Under the pieces are notes generated by a model. The model ran no database searches, was not told where the DNA came from, and worked only from the letters and a program-made list of their open reading frames with translations. A stretch of DNA of 64,000 bases from Rhizobium sp. RU20A (GTDB taxonomy: Bacteria; Pseudomonadota; Alphaproteobacteria; Rhizobiales; Rhizobiaceae), in the NCBI RefSeq assembly GCF_900155885.1, contig NZ_FTMB01000006.1, forward strand, positions 62,001 through 126,000. Direction: 5' to 3'. This document shows positions 1-8,880 of the stretch, one piece after another (the stretch's first letter is position 1; each line of letters opens with the position of its first letter). The position numbers and the translations under genes are program-made.

Positions 1-551
1 TCGAACATGAGGCGTGGTTCGAGCTGGCGATAATAATTGTCGTCTTCGACCGCGGCCTCGATACCGGCGCGGACAACGTCTCGCGCAAAGCGGTAGGGCA
101 GTGTTCCGCTGGCAGCAGTACCGAACAGGTCAGGATAGGCTTGTCCCAGCCCCGTCATGATGACCGTGACGGCGCGGTCCGCAAAGCCCTCGCGACTGAC
201 TGCGGATGCAGCCAGCGCTTTGTGGTCTATGATGCAACGTTCCAGGCCATCATTAAGGGCCTCATTGGCGGCGACAAGATCAGATCGAATGGCAAAATTG
301 CCATCACCGCCAGAAACCAGATCGCCGTAGCTTTTGAGAACCTCTGCCTGGAGACGCGCGCGGACACGTTTGCATTCCGGCCCGAATTTCTGTCTGCGGC
401 CCAAAACGAACCCGACAAGGGCAGCCGCGCCAACACTTGCCTCAATAGCTCCAGAGGGCACCCTGCCCAAGGCAACGGCGGCGGAGCCGACACAAACCGC
501 TGCGATCTTCTCTAGTCCGGTCTCAAAAAAACGCACGTCGCTTACCCTCAT
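1..551 (-). CDS. Unrecognised membrane-anchored protein, N-terminal part (partial at window edge)
   Basis: An open minus-strand frame begins at ATG 551 (Met-Arg-Val-Ser-Asp-Val) and stays open to the left edge, giving 183 residues with no stop, so the C-terminus lies outside the window. Residues about 14-52 form two hydrophobic stretches (KIAAVCVGSAAVAL and VGAAALVGFVLG) that could make a membrane hairpin. Then comes a basic and acidic helical region ending in VVRAGIEAAVEDDNYYRQL. I do not recognise the family. The arrangement would suit the N-terminal helper domain of a larger protein, but no catalytic motif is visible here. A hand count gives about 54% GC over 181-300, clearly below chrA next door, and codons such as CTA, AGA and ATA occur, so it may have been acquired. 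Its start faces away from chrA across about 250 bases. Confidence 0.6.
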   Translation of the reverse strand, partial: MRVSDVRFFETGLEKIAAVCVGSAAVALGRVPSGAIEASVGAAALVGFVLGRRQKFGPECKRVRARLQAEVLKSYGDLVSGGDGNFAIRSDLVAANEALNDGLERCIIDHKALAASAVSREGFADRAVTVIMTGLGQAYPDLFGTAASGTLPYRFARDVVRAGIEAAVEDDNYYRQLEPRLMF

Positions 552-802
552 CGGCAACAGACTTACTATTCATGGCCGAAAGTGCAATTCAAGCGATAGA
601 TTGGGAGAGACTATCTCGCTTTCGGGAGTAAGGCGTGCTGTGGATCGCAATGCTAAAGAAGCCTGCATGAATGTGGGCGAGGCCGCGTCCCTTCCCGCCA
701 TCGCGCGCCGCATGTTACATCCCTGTCACATCCCCGCTCTAACACCCGCCCCATCTGCCGGTGACCGACGAGGCACCGGGGATGCGCGTGGGGAGAGACG
801 GC
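552..802. other. Intergenic gap between the left-edge gene and chrA
   Basis: This stretch separates two divergent genes, so promoters for both should lie here. I see no convincing -35/-10 pair, repeat or RNA gene. A GTG at 761 and an ATG at 782 are in frame with chrA and are alternative starts for it. Confidence 0.4.
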
Positions 803-2191
803 ATGCAGGGAAGAATGGACGGCATCGGGCCGGGCGCGACGGCCGCTGCCGCAGGGGCCACGCCCACGCCCCCCAGCTTCGCCGAGCTCACCCGCGTCTT
901 CGCCCGCATCGGCCTTCTCTCCTTCGGCGGCCCGGCCGGGCAGATCGCCTTGATGCACCGCGAGGTGGTGGAGGAGCGGCGGTGGATGTCGGAGAGCCGG
1001 TTTCTGCATGCGCTCAACTATTGCATGCTGCTGCCCGGCCCGGAGGCGCAGCAACTGGCGACCTATATCGGCTGGCTGCTGCACGGCACGCGCGGCGGGG
1101 TGGTCGCGGGGCTGCTGTTCATCCTGCCGGGCTTTGCCGTCATTCTGGCGCTCTCGGCGGCTTACGCGCTGTTTCAGGACACCCACTGGCTGGAAACCGT
1201 GTTCTACGGCCTGAAGGCCGCCGTGCTCGCCATCGTCATCGATGCGCTGCTGCGCCTTGCGCGCCGCACGCTGAAGACGGCCTTGGCGCGCGCCCTTGCG
1301 GCCGGCGCCTTCCTGGCGCTCTTCGTCTTCCAGCTGCCCTTTCCGCTGGTGGTCGCCGCCGCCGGCCTTATCGGCTTCCTCCTCTCGCGCCGCGACGAAC
1401 GCAAGGGCACGGCCACGCTCGCCCCGCCCGAGCCCGATCCGGTGCCCATCACCTCCGCCCCGCCGACGCTTTCCCATGCTGCCAAAACGCTCGCCGCCTG
1501 CGGCCTGCTGTGGCTCGCGCCCTTCGCGCTGATCGCCGCCATGCTGGGGGCGGGGTCGGGCGCCATCTTCACCGCCATCGGCGCCTTCTTCTCCAAAATG
1601 GCCGTCGTCACCTTCGGCGGCGCCTATGCCGTACTCTCCTATGTCGCCCAGCAGGCGGTGGAGGTGCATGGCTGGCTGAAGCCCGGCGAGATGCTCGACG
1701 GGCTGGCGCTGGCCGAAACGACGCCGGGGCCGCTTGTGCTGGTGCTCGCCTTCGTCGGCTTCATGGGCGCCTTTCGCGGCGCCACGGGGCTTGAGCCGCT
1801 GACGGCGGGGCTCTTGGGCGCCACGCTGACCGTCTGGGTCACCTTCGTGCCCTGCTTCCTCTGGATCTTCCTCGGCGCGCCCCATGTCGAAAAACTCCGC
1901 CAGAATGTCGCGCTCTCCGGCGCGCTCTCTGCCATCTCGGCCGCGGTGGCCGGCGTCATTCTCAATCTCGCCCTCTGGTTCGCGCTGCACATCCTCTTTG
2001 CCCGCGTCACGCGGCTGGAGGCCGGCCCCGTCTCGCTGCCGCTGCCCGAGCTTGCCAGCATCGATCCCGGCGCCGTGGCGCTCACCATCCTCTCGGCGGT
2101 GCTGCTGATCGGCCTCAAGCGTGGCGTCGTCACCACGCTCGCCATCTCCGCCGCCGCCGGCATCGCGCTGAAGCTTGGCGGCCTCGCCTGA
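803..2191 (+). CDS. chrA: ChrA-type chromate/anion transporter (two CHR domains)
   Basis: A 462-residue inner-membrane protein of the long-chain CHR family. Family members export chromate, probably by proton-driven antiport. The two homologous halves are visible: the N-terminal CHR domain carries LLSFGGPAGQIALM and LLPGPEAQQLATYIGW, and the C-terminal one carries VVTFGGAYAVLSYVAQQ and TTPGPLVLVLAFVGF. About ten hydrophobic segments separate them, with a charged loop of about 35 residues (RRDERKG onward) between the halves. I chose ATG 803 because GGGGAGA lies six to seven bases upstream; GTG 761 and ATG 782 are in-frame alternatives. No chrB regulator is adjacent. Chromate is the family's best-known substrate, but some rhizobial homologues may carry other oxyanions. 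Confidence 0.88.
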   Translation: MQGRMDGIGPGATAAAAGATPTPPSFAELTRVFARIGLLSFGGPAGQIALMHREVVEERRWMSESRFLHALNYCMLLPGPEAQQLATYIGWLLHGTRGGVVAGLLFILPGFAVILALSAAYALFQDTHWLETVFYGLKAAVLAIVIDALLRLARRTLKTALARALAAGAFLALFVFQLPFPLVVAAAGLIGFLLSRRDERKGTATLAPPEPDPVPITSAPPTLSHAAKTLAACGLLWLAPFALIAAMLGAGSGAIFTAIGAFFSKMAVVTFGGAYAVLSYVAQQAVEVHGWLKPGEMLDGLALAETTPGPLVLVLAFVGFMGAFRGATGLEPLTAGLLGATLTVWVTFVPCFLWIFLGAPHVEKLRQNVALSGALSAISAAVAGVILNLALWFALHILFARVTRLEAGPVSLPLPELASIDPGAVALTILSAVLLIGLKRGVVTTLAISAAAGIALKLGGLA

Positions 2192-2293
2192 GGCGGTGTT
2201 TGGCCACGCCGGCCATTTTTTACGGCCCGCGGCTTGTAATCTTTCCGCTTCCTTGCAATGTCAGGCGCTTGGAAAGCTTGCCGGAAAGACTGG

Positions 2294-3142
2294 ATGACCC
2301 CTCGCATCACTGCCCTCAGCGATCTGTCAAACCGCTACGACGTGGTGCTCTGCGACGTCTGGGGCGTCCTGCACAATGGCGTGGCCGCCTTCGCCGAAGC
2401 CTCCGAGGCGCTGATGGCCGCTCGCCGGCGCGGCGTCACCGTCGTGCTGCTCACCAATTCGCCGCGCCCCAATCCCAGCGTCCTGACCCAGCTGCGCGGC
2501 CTTGGCGTGCCGGATGAGGCCCATGACCGCATCGTCACCTCGGGCGATGTGACGCGGGCGCTGATCGCCACCGCGCCGCGCCGCATCTTCTTCATCGGCG
2601 CCGAACGGGATCTGGCGCTGATCAACGGTCTCGATGTCGAGCTGGTCGGCGCAGACAGCGCCGAGAGCATCGTCTGCTCCGGCTTCTTCGACGACGAGAC
2701 CGAGACGCCGGCCGATTACCGCGCCACGCTGTCGGGTCTTGCGGCGCGCGGCGTGCCCTTCATCTGCGCCAATCCCGATCTCGTGGTCGAGCGCGGCGAT
2801 CGCATGATCCCCTGCGCCGGGGCGCTCGCGGCGCTCTACCGCGAGCTTGGCGGCGAAACGGCGATTGCCGGCAAGCCATACCCCGCCATCTACCGCGCCG
2901 CCCTTGCCGAAGCCCGGGCGCTGCGCGGGGCGCTCGATCCGCGCCGCGTCATCTGCATCGGCGATGGCATGCCGACCGACGTGAAGGGCGCGCAGGATTT
3001 CGGCCTCGATCTTCTCTATATCTCCGGCGGCATCCATGCCGGCGACTACACCGCCGAGGGGCGCATCGACGAGCGCAAGCTGAAGGCCTTCCTCGCCCGC
3101 GAAGGTGCAACGCCGACCGCCTGGATGCCGCGTCTCGCATAG
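2294..3142 (+). CDS. TIGR01459-family HAD-IIA hydrolase
   Basis: A 282-residue HAD-superfamily phosphatase of the NagD-like class IIA. Motif I is VVLCDVWGVLHNG near residue 20, a form typical of the TIGR01459 family, in which the second Asp is replaced. The cap region follows VVLLTNSPRPNPSVL (motif II, Thr-Asn-Ser). Late motifs include GKPYPAIYRAAL (Lys) and ICIGDGMPTDVKGAQDFG (motif IV, Gly-Asp-Gly-Met-x-Thr-Asp). The natural substrate of this rhizobial family is not known to me. ATG 2294 is preferred over 2258 because it puts motif I at the usual distance and follows GGAAAG. The stop codon is 10 bases before ribF, and the two genes probably share a transcript. Confidence 0.85.
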   Translation: MTPRITALSDLSNRYDVVLCDVWGVLHNGVAAFAEASEALMAARRRGVTVVLLTNSPRPNPSVLTQLRGLGVPDEAHDRIVTSGDVTRALIATAPRRIFFIGAERDLALINGLDVELVGADSAESIVCSGFFDDETETPADYRATLSGLAARGVPFICANPDLVVERGDRMIPCAGALAALYRELGGETAIAGKPYPAIYRAALAEARALRGALDPRRVICIGDGMPTDVKGAQDFGLDLLYISGGIHAGDYTAEGRIDERKLKAFLAREGATPTAWMPRLA

Positions 3143-3152
3143 GGTTTCCACC

Positions 3153-4133
3153 ATGACCGTCTTCCACCGCAACGAAACCCGCCAGCCCCTGCCGGAACCC
3201 CTGAAGGGCGGCGTCATCGCCATCGGCAATTTCGACGGCGTGCATCGCGGCCACCAGGCCGTGCTGGCCCGTGCGCTGGACGAGGCCCGCGCCCGCGGCG
3301 TGCCGGCGCTGGTGCTCACCTTCGAGCCGCATCCGCGCTCCGTCTTCCGGCCGGATATGCCGGTCTTCCGCATCACGCCTGCGCCGCTCAAGGCCCGCAT
3401 CCTCGAATCCATGGGCTTCAGCGCCGTCATCGAATATCCCTTCGACCGCACCTTCTCCGAGATGACGGCACGCGCCTTCATCGAGAGCGTGCTGCTCGAC
3501 TGGCTGCACGCCTCCCACGTCGTCACCGGCTTCGATTTCCACTTCGGCAAGGGCAGGGAAGGCGGCCCGGCCTTCCTGATGGCCGCCGGCGCCGAGGGTG
3601 GTTTCGGCGTCACGCTGGTCGATGCCTTCCGGGATGAAAACGCCGCCGTCATCTCCTCCAGCCACGTGCGCGCCGAACTTGTCGCAGGCGACGTCGTGGC
3701 CGCCGCCGGCATGCTTGGCTATCGCTACACGGTGGAATCGGAGGTCATCCACGGCAAGGCGCTCGGCCGCACGCTCGGCTATCCCACCGCCAACATGCGC
3801 CTTGCGCCCGAGGTGGCCCTGCGCACCGGCATCTACGCCGTGCGCTTCCGCATGGCCGATGGCACGCTCTACAATGGCGTCGCCAGCTTCGGCCGCCGCC
3901 CGACGGTCGACAGCAACGGCGAGGCGCTGCTCGAAACCTTCGTCTTCGATTATTCCGGCGACCTCTACGGCCAGATCTGCGCCGTCTCCTTCTTCGGCCA
4001 TCTGCGCGACGAAATGAAGTTCGATGGCCTCGATGCGCTGGTTGTGCAGATGAAGCAGGACGACGCCGAAGCCCGCGCCCTGATGGCCGGCGTCCGGCCC
4101 CTCAGCGAAATCGACCGGCGGCTGTGCTTCTGA
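3153..4133 (+). CDS. ribF: Bifunctional riboflavin kinase / FAD synthetase RibF
   Basis: RibF phosphorylates riboflavin to FMN and adenylylates FMN to FAD. The 326-residue protein has the expected two domains. The N-terminal nucleotidyltransferase carries AIGNFDGVHRGHQAVLARAL (residues about 21-40, with the GNFDGVHxGH signature) and later the SSSHVRAEL region. The C-terminal flavokinase starts near residue 190 and shows GKALGRTLGYPTANM and the NGVASFGRRPTV segment. ATG 3153 lies 10 bases after the HAD stop. The order HAD-ribF-ileS is common in Rhizobiales as I recall. Length and motifs are standard; nothing is missing. Confidence 0.95.
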   Translation: MTVFHRNETRQPLPEPLKGGVIAIGNFDGVHRGHQAVLARALDEARARGVPALVLTFEPHPRSVFRPDMPVFRITPAPLKARILESMGFSAVIEYPFDRTFSEMTARAFIESVLLDWLHASHVVTGFDFHFGKGREGGPAFLMAAGAEGGFGVTLVDAFRDENAAVISSSHVRAELVAGDVVAAAGMLGYRYTVESEVIHGKALGRTLGYPTANMRLAPEVALRTGIYAVRFRMADGTLYNGVASFGRRPTVDSNGEALLETFVFDYSGDLYGQICAVSFFGHLRDEMKFDGLDALVVQMKQDDAEARALMAGVRPLSEIDRRLCF

Positions 4134-4166
4134 TCAGAGGCGGTGGGTGGTTGCCCTTTCTCCTCC

Positions 4167-4250
4167 GTCATGGTCGGGCTTGACCCGATCATCCATGCGG
4201 CAAATGCAGTGGACGAGGCTTGGATCCTCGGGTCAAGCCCGAGGATGACG
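4167..4250. repeat. Palindromic intergenic repeat, family A, copy 1 (in the 378-base ribF-ileS gap)
   Basis: The two arms lie at about 4167-4195 and 4221-4250 and are near-perfect inverted copies. Each arm itself contains a short hairpin core, TCGGG-CTTGA-CCCGA on the left and TCGGG-TCAAG-CCCGA on the right. A second copy of the same element is at 44004-44089. The rest of the gap (4251-4511) shows no gene I can support. It should hold the ileS promoter, but I see no convincing boxes. Confidence 0.85.
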
Positions 4251-4511
4251 GCGAGAGGCGGAACCAGCAGCCCATCACCACCCCTTCAGCCTCTTCCCTT
4301 CCACCGCGAAAAGCCGTAAAGACCGCGCCATGACGTTTCATCGGCCGATCATCGATCTGCGAATTACCGGCCCGGCCTTCCGCGTTCTCTGAGCGAGGCC
4401 GGAGGGTCCGGGTTTTCGGGTGTGCCGAGGCTGCCCGTTTCACGTCTTCATTTTTCTTTGCCATGCCGTGCGCCGATCCTCCGGGCGCCAGAGAGAACCG
4501 ATAGCAGAGCC

Positions 4512-7493
4512 ATGACCGATAAAACCGCCGATAAAACCGCCGAGACCACCAAAGTCGATTATTCCAAGTCGCTCTACCTCCCCGAAACCGATTTCCCCAT
4601 GCGCGCCGGCCTGCCGCAGAAGGAGCCGGAGACGGTGAAGCGCTGGCAGGAGATGGGGCTTTACAAGAAGCTGCGCGCCTCGGCCGCCGGCCGGGTGAAA
4701 TTCACCCTGCATGACGGCCCGCCCTATGCCAACGGCAACATCCATATCGGCCACGCGCTGAACAAGATCCTGAAGGACGTCATCGTTCGCTCCTTCCAGA
4801 TGCGCGGCCGCGACGCCGCCTACGTGCCCGGCTGGGACTGCCACGGCCTGCCGATCGAGTGGAAGATCGAGGAAAAGTACCGCGAGAAGGGCAAGAACAA
4901 GGACGAGGTGGAGATCAACGAATTCCGCCGCGAATGCCGCGAATTTGCCGAAGGCTGGATCGGCGTGCAGGCCGGCGAGTTCAAGCGCCTTGGCATCGAA
5001 GGCGATTTCGACAATCCCTACACGACGATGGCCTACCATTCCGAGGCCCGCATCGCCGGCGAACTCTTGAAGATCGCCAAGTCCGGCCAGCTCTATCGCG
5101 GCTCCAAGCCGATCATGTGGTCGGTGGTGGAACGCACGGCGCTTGCCGAGGCCGAGGTCGAATACCACGAGGTCGAGAGCGACACGATCTGGGTGAAGTT
5201 CCCGGTGATTAATGGTGCAGATCTAAATGTATCGGCAGCTCGCGAGCGTATGCCGAATGGTCAGATCTTTAACGCGTCAATGTTGGGTAATGCATCTGTT
5301 GTTATTTGGACTACAACTCCTTGGACTATCCCTGGAAACCGTGCCATTTCCTTCTCATCTCGGTATTCGTACGGACTTTATGAAATCCAAACGGCGGTGA
5401 ATGATTTCGGCCCTCGCCCTGGCGAGTGGCTTATCTTTGCCGATAGGCTGGCGGAGGAGTGTGCAGCGAAAGCAAAGGTCACTCTCAAACGATTGACATT
5501 TGTTGATGCAGACGAATTGAAGCAAATCGTTACAGCCCACCCGCTCGCGCATCTCGGCTACGACTTCGCCGTCCCGCTGCTCGACGGCGACCACGTCACC
5601 GACGATGCCGGCACGGGCTTCGTGCACACGGCGCCCGGCCACGGCCGCGAGGACTTTGACGCCTGGATGGCGTCTGCCCGCGCCCTCGAAGCCCGTGGCA
5701 TCTCCGCGAAGATCCCCTTCACCGTCGACGACGCCGGCTTCTACACTGCCGAAGCGCCCGGCTTCGGTCCGGATGCCGAGGGCGGTGCCGCGCGCGTCAT
5801 GGACGACAACGGCAAGAAGGGCGATGCCAACAAGCGCGTCATCGAGGCGCTGATCGCGGCCAACAACCTGTTTGCCCGCGGTCGCATCAAGCATGATTAC
5901 CCGCATTCCTGGCGCTCCAAGAAGCCGGTTATCTTCCGCAACACGCCGCAATGGTTCGTCTACATGGACAAGGATCTCGGCGACGGCTCGACGCTCCGCA
6001 CCCGCGCGCTCGGCGCCATCGACGACACCCGCTTCGTTCCCGCCATGGGCCAGAACCGCCTGCGCGGCATGATCGAGCAGCGCCCGGACTGGGTTCTCTC
6101 GCGTCAAAGGGCGTGGGGCGTTCCGATCTGCGTCTTCGCCAATGAGGCCGGCGATATCCTGCGCGACGACGCGGTCGATGCCCGCATCCTCGAAGCCTTC
6201 GAGGCCGAAGGCGCCGACGCCTGGTTCGCGGAAGGCGCGGCCGAGCGTTTCCTCGGCAATGCCTACGATCCCGCCGAGTGGAAGCAGGTCCGCGACATCC
6301 TCGACGTCTGGTTTGACAGTGGCTCCACCCACACCTTCACGCTGGAGGATCGCCCGGAACTCAAGTGGCCGGCCGATGTCTATCTGGAAGGCTCCGACCA
6401 GCATCGCGGCTGGTTCCATTCCTCGCTGCTCGAAAGCTGCGCCACGCGTGGCCGCGCGCCCTATGATGCCGTCATCACCCACGGCTTCACCATGGCCGAA
6501 GACGGCCGCAAGATGTCGAAGTCGCTCGGCAACACCGTGACGCCGCAGGATGTGATGAAGGAATCGGGCGCCGATATCCTGCGCCTCTGGGTCATGAACA
6601 CCGACTACTGGGAAGACCAGCGCCTCGGCAAGACCATCATCCAGACCAACATCGACGCCTACCGCAAGATCCGCAACACCATCCGTTGGATGCTCGGCAC
6701 GCTCGCCCATGACACGGGCGAGGAGATCGCCCATGCCGACCTGCCGGCGCTCGAAAAGCTGATGCTGCATCGTCTGGCGGAACTGGATGAGGTCGTGCGC
6801 GCCGGCTACGACGCCTTCGACTTCAAGCGTGTCGTGCGCGCGCTCTCCGACTTCGCCAATGTGGAACTGTCGGCCTTCTACTTCGACGTCCGCAAGGATG
6901 CGCTCTACTGCGACGCCCCGTCGTCGCTGCGCCGTCGCGCGGCCCTGCATGTGATCCGCAAGCTGTTCGAAAGCCTGGTCGTCTGGTTCGCCCCCATGCT
7001 GCCCTTCACCATGGAAGAGGCCTGGCTGTCGAAGAAGCCGGATGCGGTCTCGGTGCACCTCGAGCAGTTCCCTGAGATCCCGGCCGACTGGAAGAACGAG
7101 GCGCTCGCCGCCAAGTGGGCAAAGATCCGCACGGTCCGCTCCGTCGTCACCGGTGCGCTGGAAATCGAGCGCCGCGAAAAGCGCATCGGCTCCTCGCTGG
7201 AAGCCGCGCCCGTCGTCCACATTGCCGACGCCGAGCTGCTGGCGGCCCTGAAGGGCGAGGATTTCGCGGAAATCTGCATCACCTCGGACGTGACGATCGT
7301 CGAGGGTGAAGGCCCGGCGGATGCCTTCCGCCTCGCCGATGTCGCCAAGGTCGTCGTCGTCCCGGCGCGCGCCGAAGGCACCAAATGCGCCCGCTCCTGG
7401 CGCATCACCAAGGATGTCGGCTCCGACCCCGCCTACCCGGATGTCTCGGCCCGCGATGCCGCAGCTCTCCGCGAGCTTGGCTTCACGGGGTGA
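4512..7493 (+). CDS. ileS: Isoleucine--tRNA ligase IleS
   Basis: A 993-residue class Ia synthetase that charges tRNA-Ile. The class I signature is [15 protein letters not shown] (residues about 78-92) and the KMSKS loop is [11 protein letters not shown] near residue 670. The CP1 editing domain contains [17 protein letters not shown] around residue 266 and [18 protein letters not shown] near 365. ATG 4512 starts [12 protein letters not shown]; an upstream in-frame ATG at 4422 gives an unlikely leader. Two oddities: bases about 5209-5543 (residues about 233-344) have quite different base composition and codon use from the rest, and the C-terminal zinc site is reduced to one cysteine (KCARSWRI, near residue 957). 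The reading frame is intact throughout, so the enzyme should be functional. Confidence 0.97.
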   Translation: MTDKTADKTAETTKVDYSKSLYLPETDFPMRAGLPQKEPETVKRWQEMGLYKKLRASAAGRVKFTLHDGPPYANGNIHIGHALNKILKDVIVRSFQMRGRDAAYVPGWDCHGLPIEWKIEEKYREKGKNKDEVEINEFRRECREFAEGWIGVQAGEFKRLGIEGDFDNPYTTMAYHSEARIAGELLKIAKSGQLYRGSKPIMWSVVERTALAEAEVEYHEVESDTIWVKFPVINGADLNVSAARERMPNGQIFNASMLGNASVVIWTTTPWTIPGNRAISFSSRYSYGLYEIQTAVNDFGPRPGEWLIFADRLAEECAAKAKVTLKRLTFVDADELKQIVTAHPLAHLGYDFAVPLLDGDHVTDDAGTGFVHTAPGHGREDFDAWMASARALEARGISAKIPFTVDDAGFYTAEAPGFGPDAEGGAARVMDDNGKKGDANKRVIEALIAANNLFARGRIKHDYPHSWRSKKPVIFRNTPQWFVYMDKDLGDGSTLRTRALGAIDDTRFVPAMGQNRLRGMIEQRPDWVLSRQRAWGVPICVFANEAGDILRDDAVDARILEAFEAEGADAWFAEGAAERFLGNAYDPAEWKQVRDILDVWFDSGSTHTFTLEDRPELKWPADVYLEGSDQHRGWFHSSLLESCATRGRAPYDAVITHGFTMAEDGRKMSKSLGNTVTPQDVMKESGADILRLWVMNTDYWEDQRLGKTIIQTNIDAYRKIRNTIRWMLGTLAHDTGEEIAHADLPALEKLMLHRLAELDEVVRAGYDAFDFKRVVRALSDFANVELSAFYFDVRKDALYCDAPSSLRRRAALHVIRKLFESLVVWFAPMLPFTMEEAWLSKKPDAVSVHLEQFPEIPADWKNEALAAKWAKIRTVRSVVTGALEIERREKRIGSSLEAAPVVHIADAELLAALKGEDFAEICITSDVTIVEGEGPADAFRLADVAKVVVVPARAEGTKCARSWRITKDVGSDPAYPDVSARDAAALRELGFTG

Positions 7494-7527
7494 TGGGAGA
7501 GGGTGCGGCGTTTCCTTTTGAGCGCCG

Positions 7528-7704
7528 CACCCCCCTCTGTCCTGCCGGACATCTCCCCCACAAGGGGGGAGATCGCCCAGAGGCATGCTCCCCACGATGA
7601 ATTGAGGCTTCTCGGTCTGCAAAATGCCGCGTGGGCGGGAAGCCCGCGCGCCCATCCAATCTCCCCCCTTGTGGGGGAGATGCCCGGCAGGGCAGAGGGG
7701 GGTG
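7528..7704. repeat. Composite inverted-repeat mosaic element (family B, two arms)
   Basis: The ileS-lpxK gap is almost filled by an element with inverted ends. The left arm (7530-7574) reads CCCCCTCTGTCCTGCCGG, then a small hairpin CTCCCCC-acaag-GGGGGAG. The right arm (7651-7704) reads CTCCCCCCTTGTGGGGGAG followed by GCCCGGCAGGGCAGAGGGGG. About 75 bases of unrelated sequence lie between them. The same right-arm module recurs at 15900-15926, 48639-48693 and 49587-49637. It resembles the intergenic mosaic elements (RIME/ABC type) described in rhizobia; that identification is from memory and untested. Confidence 0.8.
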
Positions 7705-7737
7705 TGATGTTCCGCATGGACAGGCCCAAGCCTCCCA

Positions 7738-8787
7738 CTACCCCCGCCAGCCAACCCCGCCCTCGGCCAGCCGCCGCGTTTTCGCCCGCGCCAGCGTTTC
7801 GGTGATGATCTTTGCCGGCGCCAGGGGATCGTCGAACCCCATCTCGATCGTGAGCACCAGCGAGCGTGCCGCGAGGTCTGCGGCAAGCGGGTTGGAGCGC
7901 TCCAGCCGCACCTCGTCCTTGGCGGTCGTCACCAGCGTCAGCCCGTCGCGCTCGGCACGGGCGAGAAGATCGGCGATCTCGTCGTCTGAGAGCACGTGGT
8001 GGTCGGGAAAGCTGACGGTGTCGACGATCTCGGCGCCGACGGCTGCCAGCGAGCGGTGAAACTTGGCGGGATCGGCAATGCCCGCCCAGGCCAGCACCCG
8101 CCGGCCAGCCACCTCCGCCCCGTTCAGCACCGAGACGGCGGCACGGAAAACGCCCTTGCCGGCGCGGGCGGCGCGGCGCACCTCGGGGTCCGCCGCCTCG
8201 CCGTCGCCCACCTTCAGGAGCGCGCTCGCATGGCGCATCTGCACGGCCAGCGGCGCGCGCACCGGGCCGGCCGGCACGACGAACCGGTTGCCGATGCCGC
8301 GCCCGCCATCCACGACGACGAGGGCATAGTCGATGACGAGCCGTGCGCTCTGGAACCCGTCATCCATGATGATGAGATCGGCGCCCGCCTCGATCAGCCG
8401 GAGCGCGCCCTGCAGCCGCTTGCGGCAGATGACGGTCAAGGCCTCGCGGGCGAGCAGCAGCGGCTCGTCGCCGACATCGCGGGCGCGATGGTGGGCCGGA
8501 TCGACCAGCGTCGTCACGTCGAGCGTGCCGCCATAGCCGCGGCTGAGGAAGCCGGGGTTAAGGCCCATGCCCCTGGCGGCACGGGCGATCGCAAGCGCGG
8601 TCGGCGTCTTGCCGGCCCCCCCGACGGTAAAATTGCCGATGCACAGCACCGGCGCCGGCACGGAGCGCCGCCGCGCCCGGTTCATGCGCGCGCCCGAGAC
8701 AGCGCCATAGGCAAGCGCCAGCGGCGCCAGCGCAAATGCCTGCCAGCCGGCCTTCATCCACCAGAAGGGCGGTGCCTCTGATACCAT
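7738..8787 (-). CDS. lpxK: Tetraacyldisaccharide 4'-kinase LpxK
   Basis: LpxK phosphorylates the 4' position of the lipid A disaccharide precursor at the inner membrane. The 349-residue protein starts [10 protein letters not shown], the usual rhizobial beginning, with an N-terminal hydrophobic anchor (about residues 11-28). The P-loop [18 protein letters not shown] lies near residue 55, and DDGFQ ([10 protein letters not shown]) near 140 matches the family's conserved motif. ATG 8787 is preceded by GGAGGG; the longer 8832 start adds a leader not seen in the family. It is the last gene of the minus-strand run pmbA-cysQ-DUF4170-waaA-HAD-lpxK. Confidence 0.95.
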   Translation of the reverse strand: MVSEAPPFWWMKAGWQAFALAPLALAYGAVSGARMNRARRRSVPAPVLCIGNFTVGGAGKTPTALAIARAARGMGLNPGFLSRGYGGTLDVTTLVDPAHHRARDVGDEPLLLAREALTVICRKRLQGALRLIEAGADLIIMDDGFQSARLVIDYALVVVDGGRGIGNRFVVPAGPVRAPLAVQMRHASALLKVGDGEAADPEVRRAARAGKGVFRAAVSVLNGAEVAGRRVLAWAGIADPAKFHRSLAAVGAEIVDTVSFPDHHVLSDDEIADLLARAERDGLTLVTTAKDEVRLERSNPLAADLAARSLVLTIEMGFDDPLAPAKIITETLARAKTRRLAEGGVGWRG

Positions 8788-8880
8788 CTCGTCCGATTCC
8801 CTCCGCCGCGCACCCCGCCCGGCGCGACACAAAAGGCCAGAACGGCTGCGTTTGCAAGTCGTTCCCGCCCCGCCGCCGCC

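Noticed and set aside
7433-7805. Short frames in the repeat between ileS and lpxK with translations like 'SNLPPCGGDARQGRGG'
   Set aside because: They are translations of the family B palindromic repeat, a common source of false genes.
5355-7886. Long minus-strand frame (about 840 codons) opposite ileS
   Set aside because: It is antisense to a clearly conserved synthetase and has Asp/Gly/Arg-rich composition typical of third-position GC bias; no domain is recognisable.
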